A DNA stretch of 64,000 nucleotides from Kitagawia praeruptora. Taxonomy: Eukaryota; Streptophyta; Magnoliopsida; Apiales; Apiaceae. The translations under genes and the position numbers were made by a program. Shown here piece by piece: positions 22,482-33,981 of the stretch. The notes under the pieces were generated by a model. That model was not told the origin of the DNA and ran no database searches. It saw only the letters and a list, made by a program, of their open reading frames with translations. The stretch lies in assembly GCA_037693485.1 (NCBI GenBank), contig CM075353.1, positions 7,264,001 through 7,328,000 of the forward strand, in the 5' to 3' direction. Position 1 is the stretch's first letter, and the number at the start of each line of letters is the position of its first letter.

Positions 22482-22880
22482 ACTACCCCCCGGTTCCTTG
22501 TAGCCATTTGAATGCAAAAGGAACCTAACGTCATCCATACCCCCATCACCCTTCCATTCCATTTGAACCCCTAAGCCTACGCGAGCGTACTCATTGTAGG
22601 AAACAAGGGATTCAACCAGGAAGTATCCATGCTCGCAACCGTACCCCTTCGCCTGTACCCTGAGGTTCACTGTCCCCCAATTTGTGGGTGCAGCCGTTGA
22701 ACCTCCTAAATTTATCACCCACTGTATAAACGCGTACCTGCTTGGGGATTTAATGAATCGCTTGGGATAATTATTCCTTTTAGATGATAACTCCTGAAGT
22801 AAACAAAGTCCTAGTTGGTCTTTAATTGCCTGAATTCCAAATCCCATTGCAACTCTAACATTTCGAAATTTGAATTCCAT
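22452..22880 (-). CDS. Unknown 142-residue open reading frame before the Gypsy polypurine tract
   Basis: It runs in the gag-pol direction, far downstream of integrase, and reads across the polypurine tract into the LTR, so its last ten residues are LTR-encoded. Residues such as INLGGSTAAPTNWGTVNLRV and GYGCEHGYFLVESL are not low-complexity. No family is recognised and no transmembrane segment is seen. It is separated from the divergent antisense transcript by about 160 bp. It may be an accessory protein, a relic of a longer gene, or a chance frame. Confidence 0.4.
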   Translation of the reverse strand: MEFKFRNVRVAMGFGIQAIKDQLGLCLLQELSSKRNNYPKRFIKSPSRYAFIQWVINLGGSTAAPTNWGTVNLRVQAKGYGCEHGYFLVESLVSYNEYARVGLGVQMEWKGDGGMDDVRFLLHSNGYKEPGGSCCAQNPPWT

Positions 22881-23054
22881 AAAACCACTCTACTTCTCCA
22901 AAAATCCCATTGTATTTAGCCTTCCACCTGTCTACATTCATTCTCCTCCATTTTCAAAAACACTCTTAATACTTATTTTTTTTTTTTTTTTAACATCTCA
23001 TACACGGGCCTGACCAGATGGAGACACGTGGCCTGCTTGTTTGTATCCCCATGC

Positions 23055-23062
23055 CCTTATAT
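23055..23062 (+). promoter_or_regulatory. Possible TATA element of the Gypsy antisense gene
   Basis: CCTTATATGTAC lies about 150 bp upstream of a donor-like CAAAG|GTATTTC (exon end near 23206). A 5'-UTR intron from there to the CTGTGTGCAG at 23882 would place the start codon first in the next exon. Confidence 0.4.
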
Positions 23063-23882
23063 GTACACCTCTTCGCACCACTTTCTTATTTTCACTCTTT
23101 TCTATAGCAAAAAACTCTTTCTCTCCTTTGCTCCAAGCGGTTCATCTTCTCAGACCTCCATCCCGGCGAAGGTTTCCGTTTTCTGACCATCCTCTTCGCT
23201 TCAAAGGTATTTCTTCTTTCTCCTCTCATATTAATCTCCACATTTTCCAGGCTTAACGATTTACAAAACATGTCATTGTGTACCAATCGGTGTTTACATT
23301 CCATATTTATGACTTTCATGTATTTGATTTACTCTGTTCATCACTCCTTTTATGATTTGCCCATCATATATAGATGCATGTTAAACTGAGCAAATATCGT
23401 TGTCCTGTATTGCATTTTCTTTCAACCCATGTCTGTTTAATTTCCCATGTATGCACGCGTACACTCATCAATCTATGCTGGTTATACTTTTTCCCCTTTG
23501 TTCATCCCTCTTATTCTGTCCTTAATTGTTGTCTTGATAGTGTCTTTGAACCTTATGTCAATTGACCCCTGCATATACCCTGCCTGATTTAGGCCTTTGT
23601 CCAAGACCTATTAGGAGTTGCTCCAGACCTTTCACCTTTTTTTTTCTTCTTTTAAATAAAGCCCGTTCTATGGGTTTCACTTATATGAACCCCAGGGTGA
23701 ATTTGGATGCCAACAGTTACTTCCCCTTGTTAAAATGAGAGGGAACGATCTTGGAGCAATTAGGGGTTTCCATCCTTGAACCCCTATAATACTCCTCCAC
23801 TATCTTTTTCCTAACATGACAATTGCCGTTCCTCAAAAATTTCTTCAGAGACTTGGAACTCACACTGCTTTTCTGTGTGCAG

Positions 23883-26288
23883 ATGTCGAGTCAATCCACA
23901 ACTGGTAAGTCTCCGGCTTCCATTGCCAAAGAGATTTCTCAGATGGCAGAAGCCTCCGAAGGTGACTCGTTTTCCTCACCCAATCCCATATCCAGATTCC
24001 CTCCTATAGCTTCCACAGTGAGTGGTCGTACTCGCTCCAAAGTCAAAGTTCTTGACCCCACTGCCGCCCAAATCTCCCTCAAATCTCACTCTTTAGATCC
24101 TTCTTCACTTGTACCCACTGCCGTTAGTTCTGATTCCCATGTGTCTGAGGAAGAGATTGATTCGTTAGGGCATGTATCTCTAGCAGTTGAACCCTTCGAT
24201 GATCGTCCTGAGACTAGCACAAGTCCAAACAGAACTTCCCCTATCCAGACTTCCAGTGTTGCTACCCCCCAGCTATCTTGTGCCAAAACACAGACTTCTA
24301 TGACCGCCCAAAAATTGGGAAACCTCCTTGAAGCTTGCAACCCTGGGTGTTCACTGGTTGTACCTCAGCCAGAAGAGAGATGTCACGATTTCTCTAACTT
24401 TGAAACAGACCAAGTCATTCCATGTGCTGTGTTATCTGCCCAGTTTTTTAGACTAGGGTTGTCACTACCCCTTCATCCTTTTATTCTTGATATCCTTGAT
24501 ACTTACAAGCTTGCTCCTTTGCAACTAACTCCGAACTCATATCGTATGGCTATATGTATATACATCCTTTATGACTCCATGTTCCAAGTTGAATTGACTG
24601 CTCGTGAGTTGGGTTTCTTTTACCAACTCAAAGAAACCGAAAAAACCTCTGGGTTCTTCTATCTTACTACCTGGAATATTCATCAAGGGAAATGTATAAA
24701 AGGCAATAAGAAAGGAATGTCAGGGTGGCACAAGCAATTCCTATATTGCTATGATTGCCCAGAATACCGAAAAGAATTTAACCCCTATCCAGACATGCCT
24801 ACTCAAACCATCCTAGTGGGGGAAGAGTTGGAAAGGGCCGAAAAAGTTTTGAGAAAAAGTGCAAGGCTAGGAGATGGTGCTAGCCTGCTGTCTAAGAAAA
24901 AATTACTTCGTTTGGGTTTTTCCAAGAAAGTCAGCTCCAAGTCTCCGGGGGACTCTCATACCCCTGTTGAGGAAAATCTCACTGATGGAACCCCACTTGA
25001 GCCAGGTCCACGCTCATATTCTTAGTAGCATACACCCACCGTTCCATTTATTTTCCATTATTCGATGCAGCATGCTTTCCATAATTTTTTGCATACATGA
25101 TTTACTTGATTTCTGCATGAGTACCATCTTTACTTTTGTTTTGACTTTACTAACCCTTCACGTGGTAATGCATGTATGTCTTTTTCAGTGCCTTCCTTCA
25201 TCACCAAGCGTTCAGCACAAAAGAATGTTCCCAAATCACCTATACCCCCGTCTTCTGTTGAGAGAACCCCCGTTCCTTCTACAAAGATCAACCCAGCTTC
25301 CCTGGAGAAGAATGTTTCCTTAAGGAAGAGGCCCACACAGTACACTCCTGAGGCATCTGGGGCATCTGGTTCCCGTGGGAGTAAACGTCCCAGGCATGAG
25401 ATTGAACTGAGTCCCTCTGACACCATTTCTCCTGCTCCCCTTACTACTTTCATAGGTGCTATCAAGGATAGATTCCCTGTACGTTCTATCTCAGAGTGGG
25501 ACAGCCTGAGCTTTGAGGAAGCTGCAAACAGGATATCCCTGGTGAATGCTGAAAGCCTCTTCCTATCTCTGAAGTATAGCAACCAGATTCTTGGGGATTC
25601 CAGGGCTATTGAAGAGCTTGATAGGGTACGTTCAGAGCTGAAAACCTTCCAAAATGATAAGAAGAAACTACTGGCTTCGAACAAGAAGCTTTATGAGAAT
25701 GAAGGTACCCTGATCCAGGAGAGGGATAAGTTGCTGAGGGAGACAGAGTCCATGGATGCCATTATCCTCAAGATGGATAAGGAGAGGGAAGATGCCAGTG
25801 CCACCAGCAAAAAGGAGAAGGAGAAACTTGAGTTGAAGGTCCGAACCCTCCAGGGTGCAGTTGCTAAGTACAAGGCTACCATGTCCAGGCAAGGTGACAA
25901 GGAATACAATCTGGGTTACAAGGCTGGGATCAAAGATTATATGACTTCCACATATGAGGCTTTTCCAAACTTGGAGTGGGGTATTCTGGGCCAGGATGCA
26001 GTTGAGGCCATAGAGTTAATCAAGGAGGAGCAGGCTGTTGCTGCCAAGCAGGTGAACCCCCCTGAGGCGCGTATGGAGGAAGCCCCCCAGGAAGTGGCTG
26101 TAGAGGTTCTTACCGAGGCTATTGCAGGGGATACAGTCGAAGCTATAGAGATCCAGCCAGGGGAAGCTACAGATGGGGGCCCAACCGAGGAACCCCAGGT
26201 GGAAGCCCCCTCATCCAATCCTGAAATTCCGAAGGCCTCTCCAGTCAACGAGGATCTCTCCACTTTTCCACCCGAATCAGATCAGTAA
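23883..26288 (+). CDS. Antisense protein of the Tat element (Transposase_28-like, coiled coil)
   Basis: Two exons, 23883-25005 and 25189-26288, join across a 183-bp GT-AG intron with the frame kept (codon split after its first base), giving 740 residues. The N-terminal third is Ser/Thr/Pro-rich. Residues about 195-310 (LHPFILDILDTYKLAPLQLT, MFQVELTARELGFFYQLKE, MSGWHKQFLYCYD) resemble the plant 'putative gypsy-type transposon' family PF04195. Exon 2 has a basic patch (SRGSKRPRHEIEL), a long Lys/Glu coiled coil and an acidic Pro-rich tail. The ATG follows a splice acceptor. Such opposite-strand genes are known in Tat elements such as Grande; their role is unsettled. This one is open while pol is broken. 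Confidence 0.82.
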
Positions 26289-27794
26289 TGTTATCATCAG
26301 TCCCTTTCAAGCAGACTTTAATGAATCCTTTTCTGGCATAGATTGCCTTAAACTTAATATTTTGAGGGTGCGGACTCCTCCGAAGGTCTCGCAAGATGTA
26401 ATTTCGTTAACTTGGTTTTTTCTCGGATTCCTGCTAAGGTTTTTAATGCTTCATCTGCTTTTGATCAGTATATGCTTGCCATGCAGTTAAATCGCACGTG
26501 CACACACCTTTATTTAATCCCGTGCTTAGCGTCTTTTGCTTGATATGCCACGTCCTATGTGACAACCATGTCACGAGTTGCCTTGTTGGGAGTTGATGCC
26601 GTGTTTCATTTTAAGATAGTTTGGCAATTCGCTGTATTCGGGGTTCACCCGTTATTCCCCTGGATGTTAATATCCCTTCCCTAAGATCAATAGGTATTCC
26701 ACCTGCTACATCCCTATCATGGTTTTTTGGGGATTTTCAGATCCGTAGGCCAAATGAAATCCTTCATGAGTTGGCCATTTCCATCCTAAGTTCTCAATCA
26801 GCAACCAGTCCTTACTTAACCATAAATCCTTGGGCGATCGGTGTTCCACTGATCGTACCCTTAAATCAGACCATTTCCATGTGATTTCCCCACAAGAGCA
26901 TTTTCCTTAGCCATTCCACTTTCCCAAAAGATAAAGCCTCACTTACCCAGTTTCCCTGGGAGCGTAGTGGGGTTATTTTTCCCTTGTGCACTTGGCTTCC
27001 ATAGCCGTGCCCAAATCCTCCAATGAAGCCAGTTATCCACCATACTGATTACACGGTATTTTGGGGTTCGAACGGTTGAACCTCCGCATGCGAGAACCTT
27101 GTGATCCTAGTTACCCTAGAACCTTCCCACTATGGGATTCCATCCCCTTTTATGCATGAGCCATACATGTCCCAATCCATGTGTACATAATCCCCGTATG
27201 TTTCCATCCATATGTCCATATAATCCATATTTATATAACCCGTGTAATCCATTAACATACATTCCATATGTTTTCCATCCATGTATCCATATAATCCATA
27301 TTTATATAACCCGTGTAATCCATTAACATACATTCCATATGTTTTCCATCCATTATATAATCTTGATTTTAAAATTTTATCCATTTTTAAGTTAAACTAT
27401 CCTTCCTTTAATCGATGTATACCTACTACCCCCCGAGTTCTTTAATATAATTCTACTTATAATGAAGAACTAGGTTCAACAGTCGTATCCTTGATTTTTT
27501 TTTTACGTAGATAAAACAGGTTACACATATCATGCATTCATCCACATAAATCCATATATTTTTAAACATAAAACGGAAATGAAAGAAAAAACAAGTCGAT
27601 TTCAATTCCATTAAATCACATCATAGTTGGTGTTCAACAGGTAGGCGTACATTCACAACCCCCCAAGCACTTTATTAACATAAAAGAAAAATTTCTGACC
27701 GACTGATCCTAATATGATGGTAGCTACAACTAATAAGCCACTTTTATTTTCCTACACCTGAAAGAGGTCTACAAGAAACGTTACCTGGGTTCAA
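26289..27794. other. Gypsy non-coding region between the antisense gene and pol
   Basis: No coding region is supported. It probably includes the 3'-UTR of the antisense gene and the tail of the pol transcript. It is rich in GGGTTC/CCAT motifs and contains the tandem repeat at 27201-27351. Confidence 0.6.
27201..27351. repeat. 71-bp tandem repeat, two copies plus a partial third
   Basis: The unit starts TTTCCATCCAT and ends ACATTCCATATG. Copies begin at 27201, 27272 and 27343 (partial). The full copies differ only by TATGTCC against TGTATCC. Confidence 0.93.
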
Positions 27795-28094
27795 CTACTG
27801 GTAATATTTCTTAAGGTGTTCGGCGTTCCACGCCCTCGGGATTAGTTTCCCGTCCAAATCCTCCAAATGATAAGTTCCTTCCCATAAGACCGATTTGATC
27901 ACATATGGGCCTTCCCAATTTGCCTCAAAGGCCCCATATCCTGGGGTTCTCATGTTAGGCATCATCTTCCTTAAAACCAAATCTCCAACCCTTAAGGGTC
28001 GTGCTCGAACCTTGCCATCAAAGTACTTGCGAGTCCTTTGTTGATAGGCTGCAAGCTTCAGCTGAGAGGTTGTACGAACCTCTTCCACCAAATC
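27795..28094 (-). pseudogene. Gypsy integrase C-terminal end, behind a stop
   Basis: 100 codons in the same frame as pol. They carry the integrase tail motif VGDLVLRKMM and WEGPYVIKSVL, ending HLKKYYQ. A TAG at 28093-28095 cuts them off from the rest. Confidence 0.88.
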
Positions 28095-31000
28095 CTAGTA
28101 CAAACGATGATTAACCTCATCTTCCATGGGATCAAAGTTATCTCTCCTAAATGAACCGGCACCAATCTCCACGGGTACCATTGCCTCGCACCCATAAGTT
28201 AATGTGAATGGGGATTCACCAGTTGTAGTCCTAGGTGTTGTGTTGTAAGACCATAACACCATGGGAAGTTCCTCTGGCCAGTAACCCTTTTTATCTTCCA
28301 ACTTTGCCTTTAAAGTATGTTTAATGATTTTATTGATGGCTTCAGTCTGGCCATTGCTTTGGGGGTGGCAGACTGCAGAGAAGCCCTTAACAATTCCGAG
28401 GTCTTCACATGAACCTCTCATTTCCTTGCTATCAAATTGCTTGCCATTGTCAGATATCAACTTATAGGGAATCCCATATCGGCATATAATTGCTCGAAAT
28501 ACAAACTCTTTTAATTTGGCTGCAGTGATCGTAGCCAGGGGTTCAGCCTCTGCCCACTTTGTAAAATAATCCACGGCTACAACGGCATACTTTACTCCTC
28601 CCTTCCCCTTAGGGAGTTCTCCAATCAGGTCAATTCCCCAAACGGCAAAAGGCCATGGGCTAGAGAGTGGCTTTAATGGCACAGCAGGATTCCTATTTGA
28701 GTTGGCATACCTTTGGCATCGATCACATGCCTTTGAGAATTTGTGCGCATCCTGCTGTAGGGTTGGCCAGTAGTACCCCTGTCGAAGTATCTTGTGGGCC
28801 AATGAGGTTCCTCCAGAGTGGTTTCCACATATGCCTTCATGCACCTCCCTCATAATATATTCACATTCACTGCCTGCTATACATCGTAGAAGTGGTTTGT
28901 TGAAGCCTCTCTTGTACAGCTTTCCATCATATAGGGCGTAACGCGTAGCCTTATACTTCATTCTCCGGGCTTCATCCTTTTCAGCTGGCAGAACCCCCTT
29001 TGTTATGTACTCCAGGATGGGAGTAATCCATGTGTCCTCTACTTGAACCTTAACATCCATACAATCGAACCTTGGAATGCTAGGTTGTTGTTGTATTTCC
29101 AACGGTATCACCCCTAGCATAGTTGCTTCCCTATTAGAACCCATTTTTGCCAAGGCATCTGCACTTGAGTTTTCCGTCCTTGGAATTTGCACCAGATTGA
29201 TTTCTCCAAACTTGCTCATCAACTCTTGAGCGTACCTCATGTATAGATCAGTGCGTGGACCCCTAGCTTGAAAGTTACTTCTGATATGTCCCACTACCAA
29301 CATGGAGTCACTATACACTGTCATATTTATTACTTTCATTTCAAGTGCCAGTTTCAGCCCCGCAATCAGGGCTTCATATTCGGCATCGTTGTTTGTAGCC
29401 TTGAATGTGAAATGAATTGAGCTCTGCAGCTTGTGGCCTTCGGGGCTTATTAGGACTATACCAGCACCTGCCCCATTTCCATTCACGGCTCCATCCACAT
29501 AGAGGGTCCACCATGGTGCGCAATTTTCTGTTGGGGCTTCCTTCTCCAAAGGTTCCCTCACGGTTTCCTTGGTTTCCACCTCAAAGGATGGTGGGAATTC
29601 CAATAAGAAATCAGCAAGTGCCTGTCCCTTGATAGCTGTTCTTGGCTTGAATTCAACATCAAATTGGCCTAACTCCACAGCCCATTTCATCAACCTACCT
29701 GAGGCTTCAGGTTTGTGCAGGACCTGCCTCAGTGGGAATGAGGTTCGTACCTCTATCGTGTGCGCCTGAAAGTATGGCCTTAACTTTCTTGATGTCAGAA
29801 TCAACGCGTAGGCTAGCTTCTCCATGTTTGTATATCTAGTTTCAGCATCCAGAAGCCTCTTGCTCACATAATACACAGGGTACTGGGTTTGATCTTTCTC
29901 ACGAACCAAAACAGAACTAATAGAGTGCTCAGAAACCGCCAAATACAAAATCAGGGTTTCACCCTCTATTGGCTTTGCCAGCAATTGAGGGCTTCCTAAT
30001 TGTTCCTTCAATTTAGTGAAGGCATCTTCACATTCAGGCGTCCACTCAAAGCCTTTTCTCTTCTTGATAGCTGCAAAGAATTCTTGACATCTGTCCGAGG
30101 ACTTGGAGATAAACCTGTTCAAGGCTGCCACCTGTCCGGTAAGGCTTTGAACTTCCTTCACACTTCGGGGGGATCTCATTTCAACTAGTGCTTTTATTTT
30201 AGCAGGGTTGGCTTCGATTCCTCGATGATTCACAATGAAACCCAAGAATTTTCCAGACTCCACCCCAAACACACATTTTTGGGGGTTCAACTTCATCCTG
30301 TATTTCCTTAGGATGCCAAACATTTCACTGAGGTGAGCAACATGGTCGCCTGCTACCTTGGATTTTACCAGCATATCGTCCACGTATACTTCCATAGTTT
30401 TTCCAATCTGGTCTTTAAACATCTTGTTGACCAGCCTTTGGTAGGTTGCTCCAGCGTTCAACAGCCCGAAAGGCATCCCGATATAGCAGTAGAGTCCTCT
30501 ATCTGTGATAAAGGAAGTATGCTCCTGATCGGGTTCATACATCGGAATTTGATTGTAACCTGAATACGCATCCATGAAACTTAGCAAGGCATGACCAGCC
30601 GTAGCATCGACTAGTTGATCAATACGCGGGAGCGGAAAGCTATCCTTGGGACATGCTTTATTCAAGTCAGTGAAATCAACGCACGTACGCCATTTGCCAT
30701 TGGGTTTCTTTACCAAGACCGGATTTGCCAACCACATGGGGTAGAATGATTCCTTTACTAGCTTGGCCTTCAACAGCCTGTCTACCTCTTCTTTCAGGGC
30801 GACGGCCCTTTCCCCACTTATTGCTCTCCTTTTCTGCCTTACAGCCTTCATGTCTGGATCAATGTTCAAATGGTGACACATCACCCTTGGATCTATTCCC
30901 ACCATGTTCTCATGGCTCCATGCAAATACGTCTAAGTTGTTTCTTAGAAATACCACCAGTGCTTTCTTGACTTCAGGGTTCAACTGTTTACCAACCCTCA

Positions 31001-31265
31001 ATTCCTTAGTAGGATCAGCTGCATCAACCAGGATAGATAAAGTGTCTTCGGCCGCCCCAGTCTTTTCCTTTGTTTCGGGCATTCGAGGATCAAGATCAAT
31101 TTCCACTGGGTTCACCTGTTTTGCACCCTGATGGGGTTCCATCAACTGACCATCGGACTTCATTAACTCCTTCATATCGTTTTCATTATCTACACTTTCA
31201 AAATCACTGTCACGAACTTCTTCAACTATGCCTTCGATCAATGGCTCCTCAGGAGCTTCCAGCAT
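28095..31265 (-). CDS. Gypsy pol: reverse transcriptase, two RNase H domains, integrase
   Basis: 1,056 residues without a stop. Reverse transcriptase (WRTCVDFTDLNKACPKDSFP, MEVYVDDMLVKS) is followed by the native RNase H (YPVYYVSKRLLDAETRYTNM), then an archaeal-type RNase H (WTLYVDGAVNGNGAGAGIV, NNDAEYEALIAGL), then integrase with its HHCC-like finger (H..H, CDRCQRY) and core (GIDLIGELP, KLISDNGKQF, HPQSNGQTEAINK). The dual RNase H marks Tat. It lies in a different frame from gag-protease and ends early at a TAG, so function is doubtful. The first Met may not be the true start, since pol is normally part of a polyprotein. Confidence 0.92.
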   Translation of the reverse strand: MLEAPEEPLIEGIVEEVRDSDFESVDNENDMKELMKSDGQLMEPHQGAKQVNPVEIDLDPRMPETKEKTGAAEDTLSILVDAADPTKELRVGKQLNPEVKKALVVFLRNNLDVFAWSHENMVGIDPRVMCHHLNIDPDMKAVRQKRRAISGERAVALKEEVDRLLKAKLVKESFYPMWLANPVLVKKPNGKWRTCVDFTDLNKACPKDSFPLPRIDQLVDATAGHALLSFMDAYSGYNQIPMYEPDQEHTSFITDRGLYCYIGMPFGLLNAGATYQRLVNKMFKDQIGKTMEVYVDDMLVKSKVAGDHVAHLSEMFGILRKYRMKLNPQKCVFGVESGKFLGFIVNHRGIEANPAKIKALVEMRSPRSVKEVQSLTGQVAALNRFISKSSDRCQEFFAAIKKRKGFEWTPECEDAFTKLKEQLGSPQLLAKPIEGETLILYLAVSEHSISSVLVREKDQTQYPVYYVSKRLLDAETRYTNMEKLAYALILTSRKLRPYFQAHTIEVRTSFPLRQVLHKPEASGRLMKWAVELGQFDVEFKPRTAIKGQALADFLLEFPPSFEVETKETVREPLEKEAPTENCAPWWTLYVDGAVNGNGAGAGIVLISPEGHKLQSSIHFTFKATNNDAEYEALIAGLKLALEMKVINMTVYSDSMLVVGHIRSNFQARGPRTDLYMRYAQELMSKFGEINLVQIPRTENSSADALAKMGSNREATMLGVIPLEIQQQPSIPRFDCMDVKVQVEDTWITPILEYITKGVLPAEKDEARRMKYKATRYALYDGKLYKRGFNKPLLRCIAGSECEYIMREVHEGICGNHSGGTSLAHKILRQGYYWPTLQQDAHKFSKACDRCQRYANSNRNPAVPLKPLSSPWPFAVWGIDLIGELPKGKGGVKYAVVAVDYFTKWAEAEPLATITAAKLKEFVFRAIICRYGIPYKLISDNGKQFDSKEMRGSCEDLGIVKGFSAVCHPQSNGQTEAINKIIKHTLKAKLEDKKGYWPEELPMVLWSYNTTPRTTTGESPFTLTYGCEAMVPVEIGAGSFRRDNFDPMEDEVNHRLY

Positions 31266-31438
31266 TAGTATCCCGTTAGGGGTACCTACCCCCGAAAAGG
31301 TGCAACATCTGTATAGGGCTCCTCGCCTGGATGTTGTACAATCATGATAACATTACACATGTCTCTTTCTGGTCTTGCTTCCTTTCGATGCAAAGATTCA
31401 TCTCCCTTCCCCGTGCCGGGGTCCAGGTAACGATAGCA

Positions 31439-31855
31439 TTATTCCGAGGTGCCCCCATCCACCAACAATAGATGTTTACAGGCTTGTTCGGCTGTATGCA
31501 GGGCTTTACTATAGCACTCCCTTGAATCTGATTGACATCCTTGAACACACCCAATTCCTCCGGGAGTTGGGAATTTCATTGACAGGTGATAAATGGACGT
31601 CACTACTCGCATTTCTTTTAACATCGGCCTTCCAAGTATCCCATTATAGGAAATGTCTTCATTTACCACCATGAATTCTACCACCTGTGTGGCTGACCGG
31701 GGTTCCTCTCCCAAAGTGAGAGGGAGTTTCACTCGTCCCACAATTTGTACAGGGTTTCCAGTAAATCCGTATAATTCATTGTACGAAGGAGCCATTTCTT
31801 TGTCAAGTAACCCCATTTTTTGGTAAGTGCTGTACGCCAAGATATTCACTGAGCT
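31439..31855 (-). pseudogene. Gypsy protease region, split by a stop in its active site
   Basis: Gag ends with VHRVLVDN and a TGA (31856-31858). The next codons, SSVNILAYSTYQKMGL, are in the same frame, so the stop falls within the VDxGSS-type catalytic loop. YNGILGRPML near 31640 is the usual downstream protease motif. The frame closes at 31439, and pol resumes in another frame from 31265, so at least one frameshift is also present. Confidence 0.85.
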
Positions 31856-33946
31856 TCAATTATCCACCAATACTCGGTGTACGTTCAAACCTCCGATTGT
31901 AGCTTTAATTACTAAAGCATCGTTATGCGGGTGGTGCACGTGCCTGGCATCCTCCTCGGTGAACGTTATGTCAACTGCCTCGCCCTTAAAGAGTTTGGGC
32001 GGCCTTTCAGACAGGTTGTACACATTCGTGAGGGGTACGCCTCTTGCTTCCCGGGCATAATTTTTCTGGGCGTTCCTGCTAGTACCCCCGATATACGGTC
32101 CACCAATTATTGTGCGGATACTGTTGGCTCTTGTAAGGCGTTCAGGATTCACCTTTTCAGTTTCTTTGTGAATTCTGTCATTCTTGTCCCCTTTGGCTTC
32201 TGGAGCTACGAACTCGGTGAGGTAACCCCTTCTTATAAGGTCTTCGATGTGGTCCTTTAAATGACGGCATTCCGCCGTTTCATGTCCATTGGCGTCGTGA
32301 AAAGCACAATACCGTCCTTCATTTTTATTCCCTGGAGGCCCATTTCTTACTGGCTTTCTAAACATTCCTGCCTTGTTCCCCACTTCATACACCTGTTCAA
32401 TGGGAGCCGTGAGCGGGGTGTACTCGGTGTACCTGCCTGAACCCTGAGAGTCCTTCCTAGTGGGATATTTGTAATTTACTATCCTTCCTGTATTGGTTGC
32501 ATTCACCGTTATAGGAGCTGTCTTTTCATCACGATGGGTGTTTCTGGTAGAGGAGCTTCCACCATAGGAGGTTCGTTTGTGGTACCCCCTATCTTTCGGG
32601 CTGTATGACCTACGCCTCTTGCTCCCGCTCCATTCCCTTGAACTTCGACTCTTCTCAAGTTTAGCCATTGACTCTTCAACCACCTTGTGAGTTTCTGCTT
32701 TGGCGTAGAAATCTGCTAAAGTCTTGGGCTCCGCCCCTTGTAGCTCTTTCCAGAAATTAGTGCCTGGGAGTACGCCCGCAATCAAGAAATTCTTATAGGT
32801 TTCATCTGTGGTCTTCCTCACCTTAGGAACCTCTGCATTAAACCGTTTGAAATATTCAGTGAGGGTTTCATTCCTTTCCTGCTTGATGTTCGCCAAAGTG
32901 TTAGCTGGGGGTGCGAACGCAACCGAAGCCCGAAATTGGGTCACGAACATTTCACTCATTTGCCTCCAAGATTGGACAGAGTTTGGCCGTAGCCTCTTGA
33001 ACCATTGATGAGCACTGTCTCTTAGTGTAGCAGCCAATAAGCGACACTTCGTTAGGTCTTTCACCTGGTATACTTCCATTTCCGTATCAAATCGGCTGAG
33101 ATATTCCACTGGATCAGTGGTTCCACTGAACTTTAGGTCTCCCACCCCCCGGTATTTTGGTGGGAGTGGCGAATCCCTTACCCTCTTGGTAAAGGGTGAA
33201 GCCACTGTCAAGCCTTCCAGTGATTGTTTTTCCACCTTTAACTTCCTTAATGCTTCACGCAGATCCTTTACCTTGTAGTGCTCATTTTCTTCATCTGTGA
33301 ACTTGCAGCCATCATCACTAGAAATTTCATTTAACTCATGGCCATCATCATTATTTTTGGGGTTATGCCGAGAACTACAGCTTCGCTCAGCTTCAACCCC
33401 TTTGGATGGCCTAACAGACTTGGAAACAGATTTATCCTTTCTATAACTCTGAGACCCTTGTGATTTTGTCTCTGGGGCTTTCCTGGTTTGCTTTTCCTTC
33501 TTCCCATCAAGTTTGTGACGCAGGTCCTTGGCGTCCATTTTGTTACCCAACCTGTCAAAGACACTCAGGCTACGGGTGGGTGAACCCCGTGACTATCGTA
33601 CCTCTTCTTCTCCTTCAGTCCAATCTGGATCTGTCTGGTCAGTCTCTACATCAGAGAATCCCCTCTGTGAGGCCCCTTTTTTCGACCCCCCATCACTGTC
33701 AAAATCCAACCGAACAGGTGTGACCACCTTCTTTTTAGTCTTTCGATCCATGGAACCATGCCTTTGCTTCCATTTCTTTAGCTTTTCAGATTTCTTTTCC
33801 AAAGTAGCAATTTTCTTCTCCATCTTCTTAATCTTATCCTTTAGCTCCTGATTCGTTTTCTCCTCGTCCCGCTCCTCATCATCACCACTTCGTCCATCTT
33901 CCGGTGTGTAATCATCACCAGATTTTTGAGACATCTCTTCCCTCAA
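31856..33946 (-). pseudogene. Gypsy gag, interrupted by one stop
   Basis: The first 117 codons (33946-33593) are acidic/basic with a coiled coil (ELKDKIKKMEKKIATLEKK). A TAG stops them, and the same frame reopens, with a Met at 33550, for 564 codons to the protease. The retrotransposon gag domain (FSGTTDPVEYLSRFDTEMEV, LRDSAHQWFKRLRPNSV) is followed by an Arg/Ser-rich stretch and a CCHC-like finger (CAFHDANGHETAECRHLK). The protein forms the particle in intact elements. Confidence 0.88.
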
Positions 33947-33960
33947 GAGATAAAACCAGC

Positions 33961-33977
33961 CCCTCCTTCTAGCGCCA
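33961..33977 (-). other. Gypsy primer-binding site
   Basis: On the minus strand TGGCGCTAGAAGGAGGG begins four bases after the LTR end. It should pair with a tRNA 3' end of the form ...GCGCCA. The tRNA was not identified. Confidence 0.65.
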
Positions 33978-33981
33978 CAAA

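Noticed and set aside
23823..23882. Upstream Met for the Gypsy antisense protein
   Set aside because: It lies before a strong TGTGTGCAG acceptor. The Met at 23883 is the first of the exon and starts a family-like N-terminus.
27130..27384. Tyr/Gly/Met-rich small protein on the minus strand
   Set aside because: It is produced by the 71-bp tandem repeat and has no homologue-like features.
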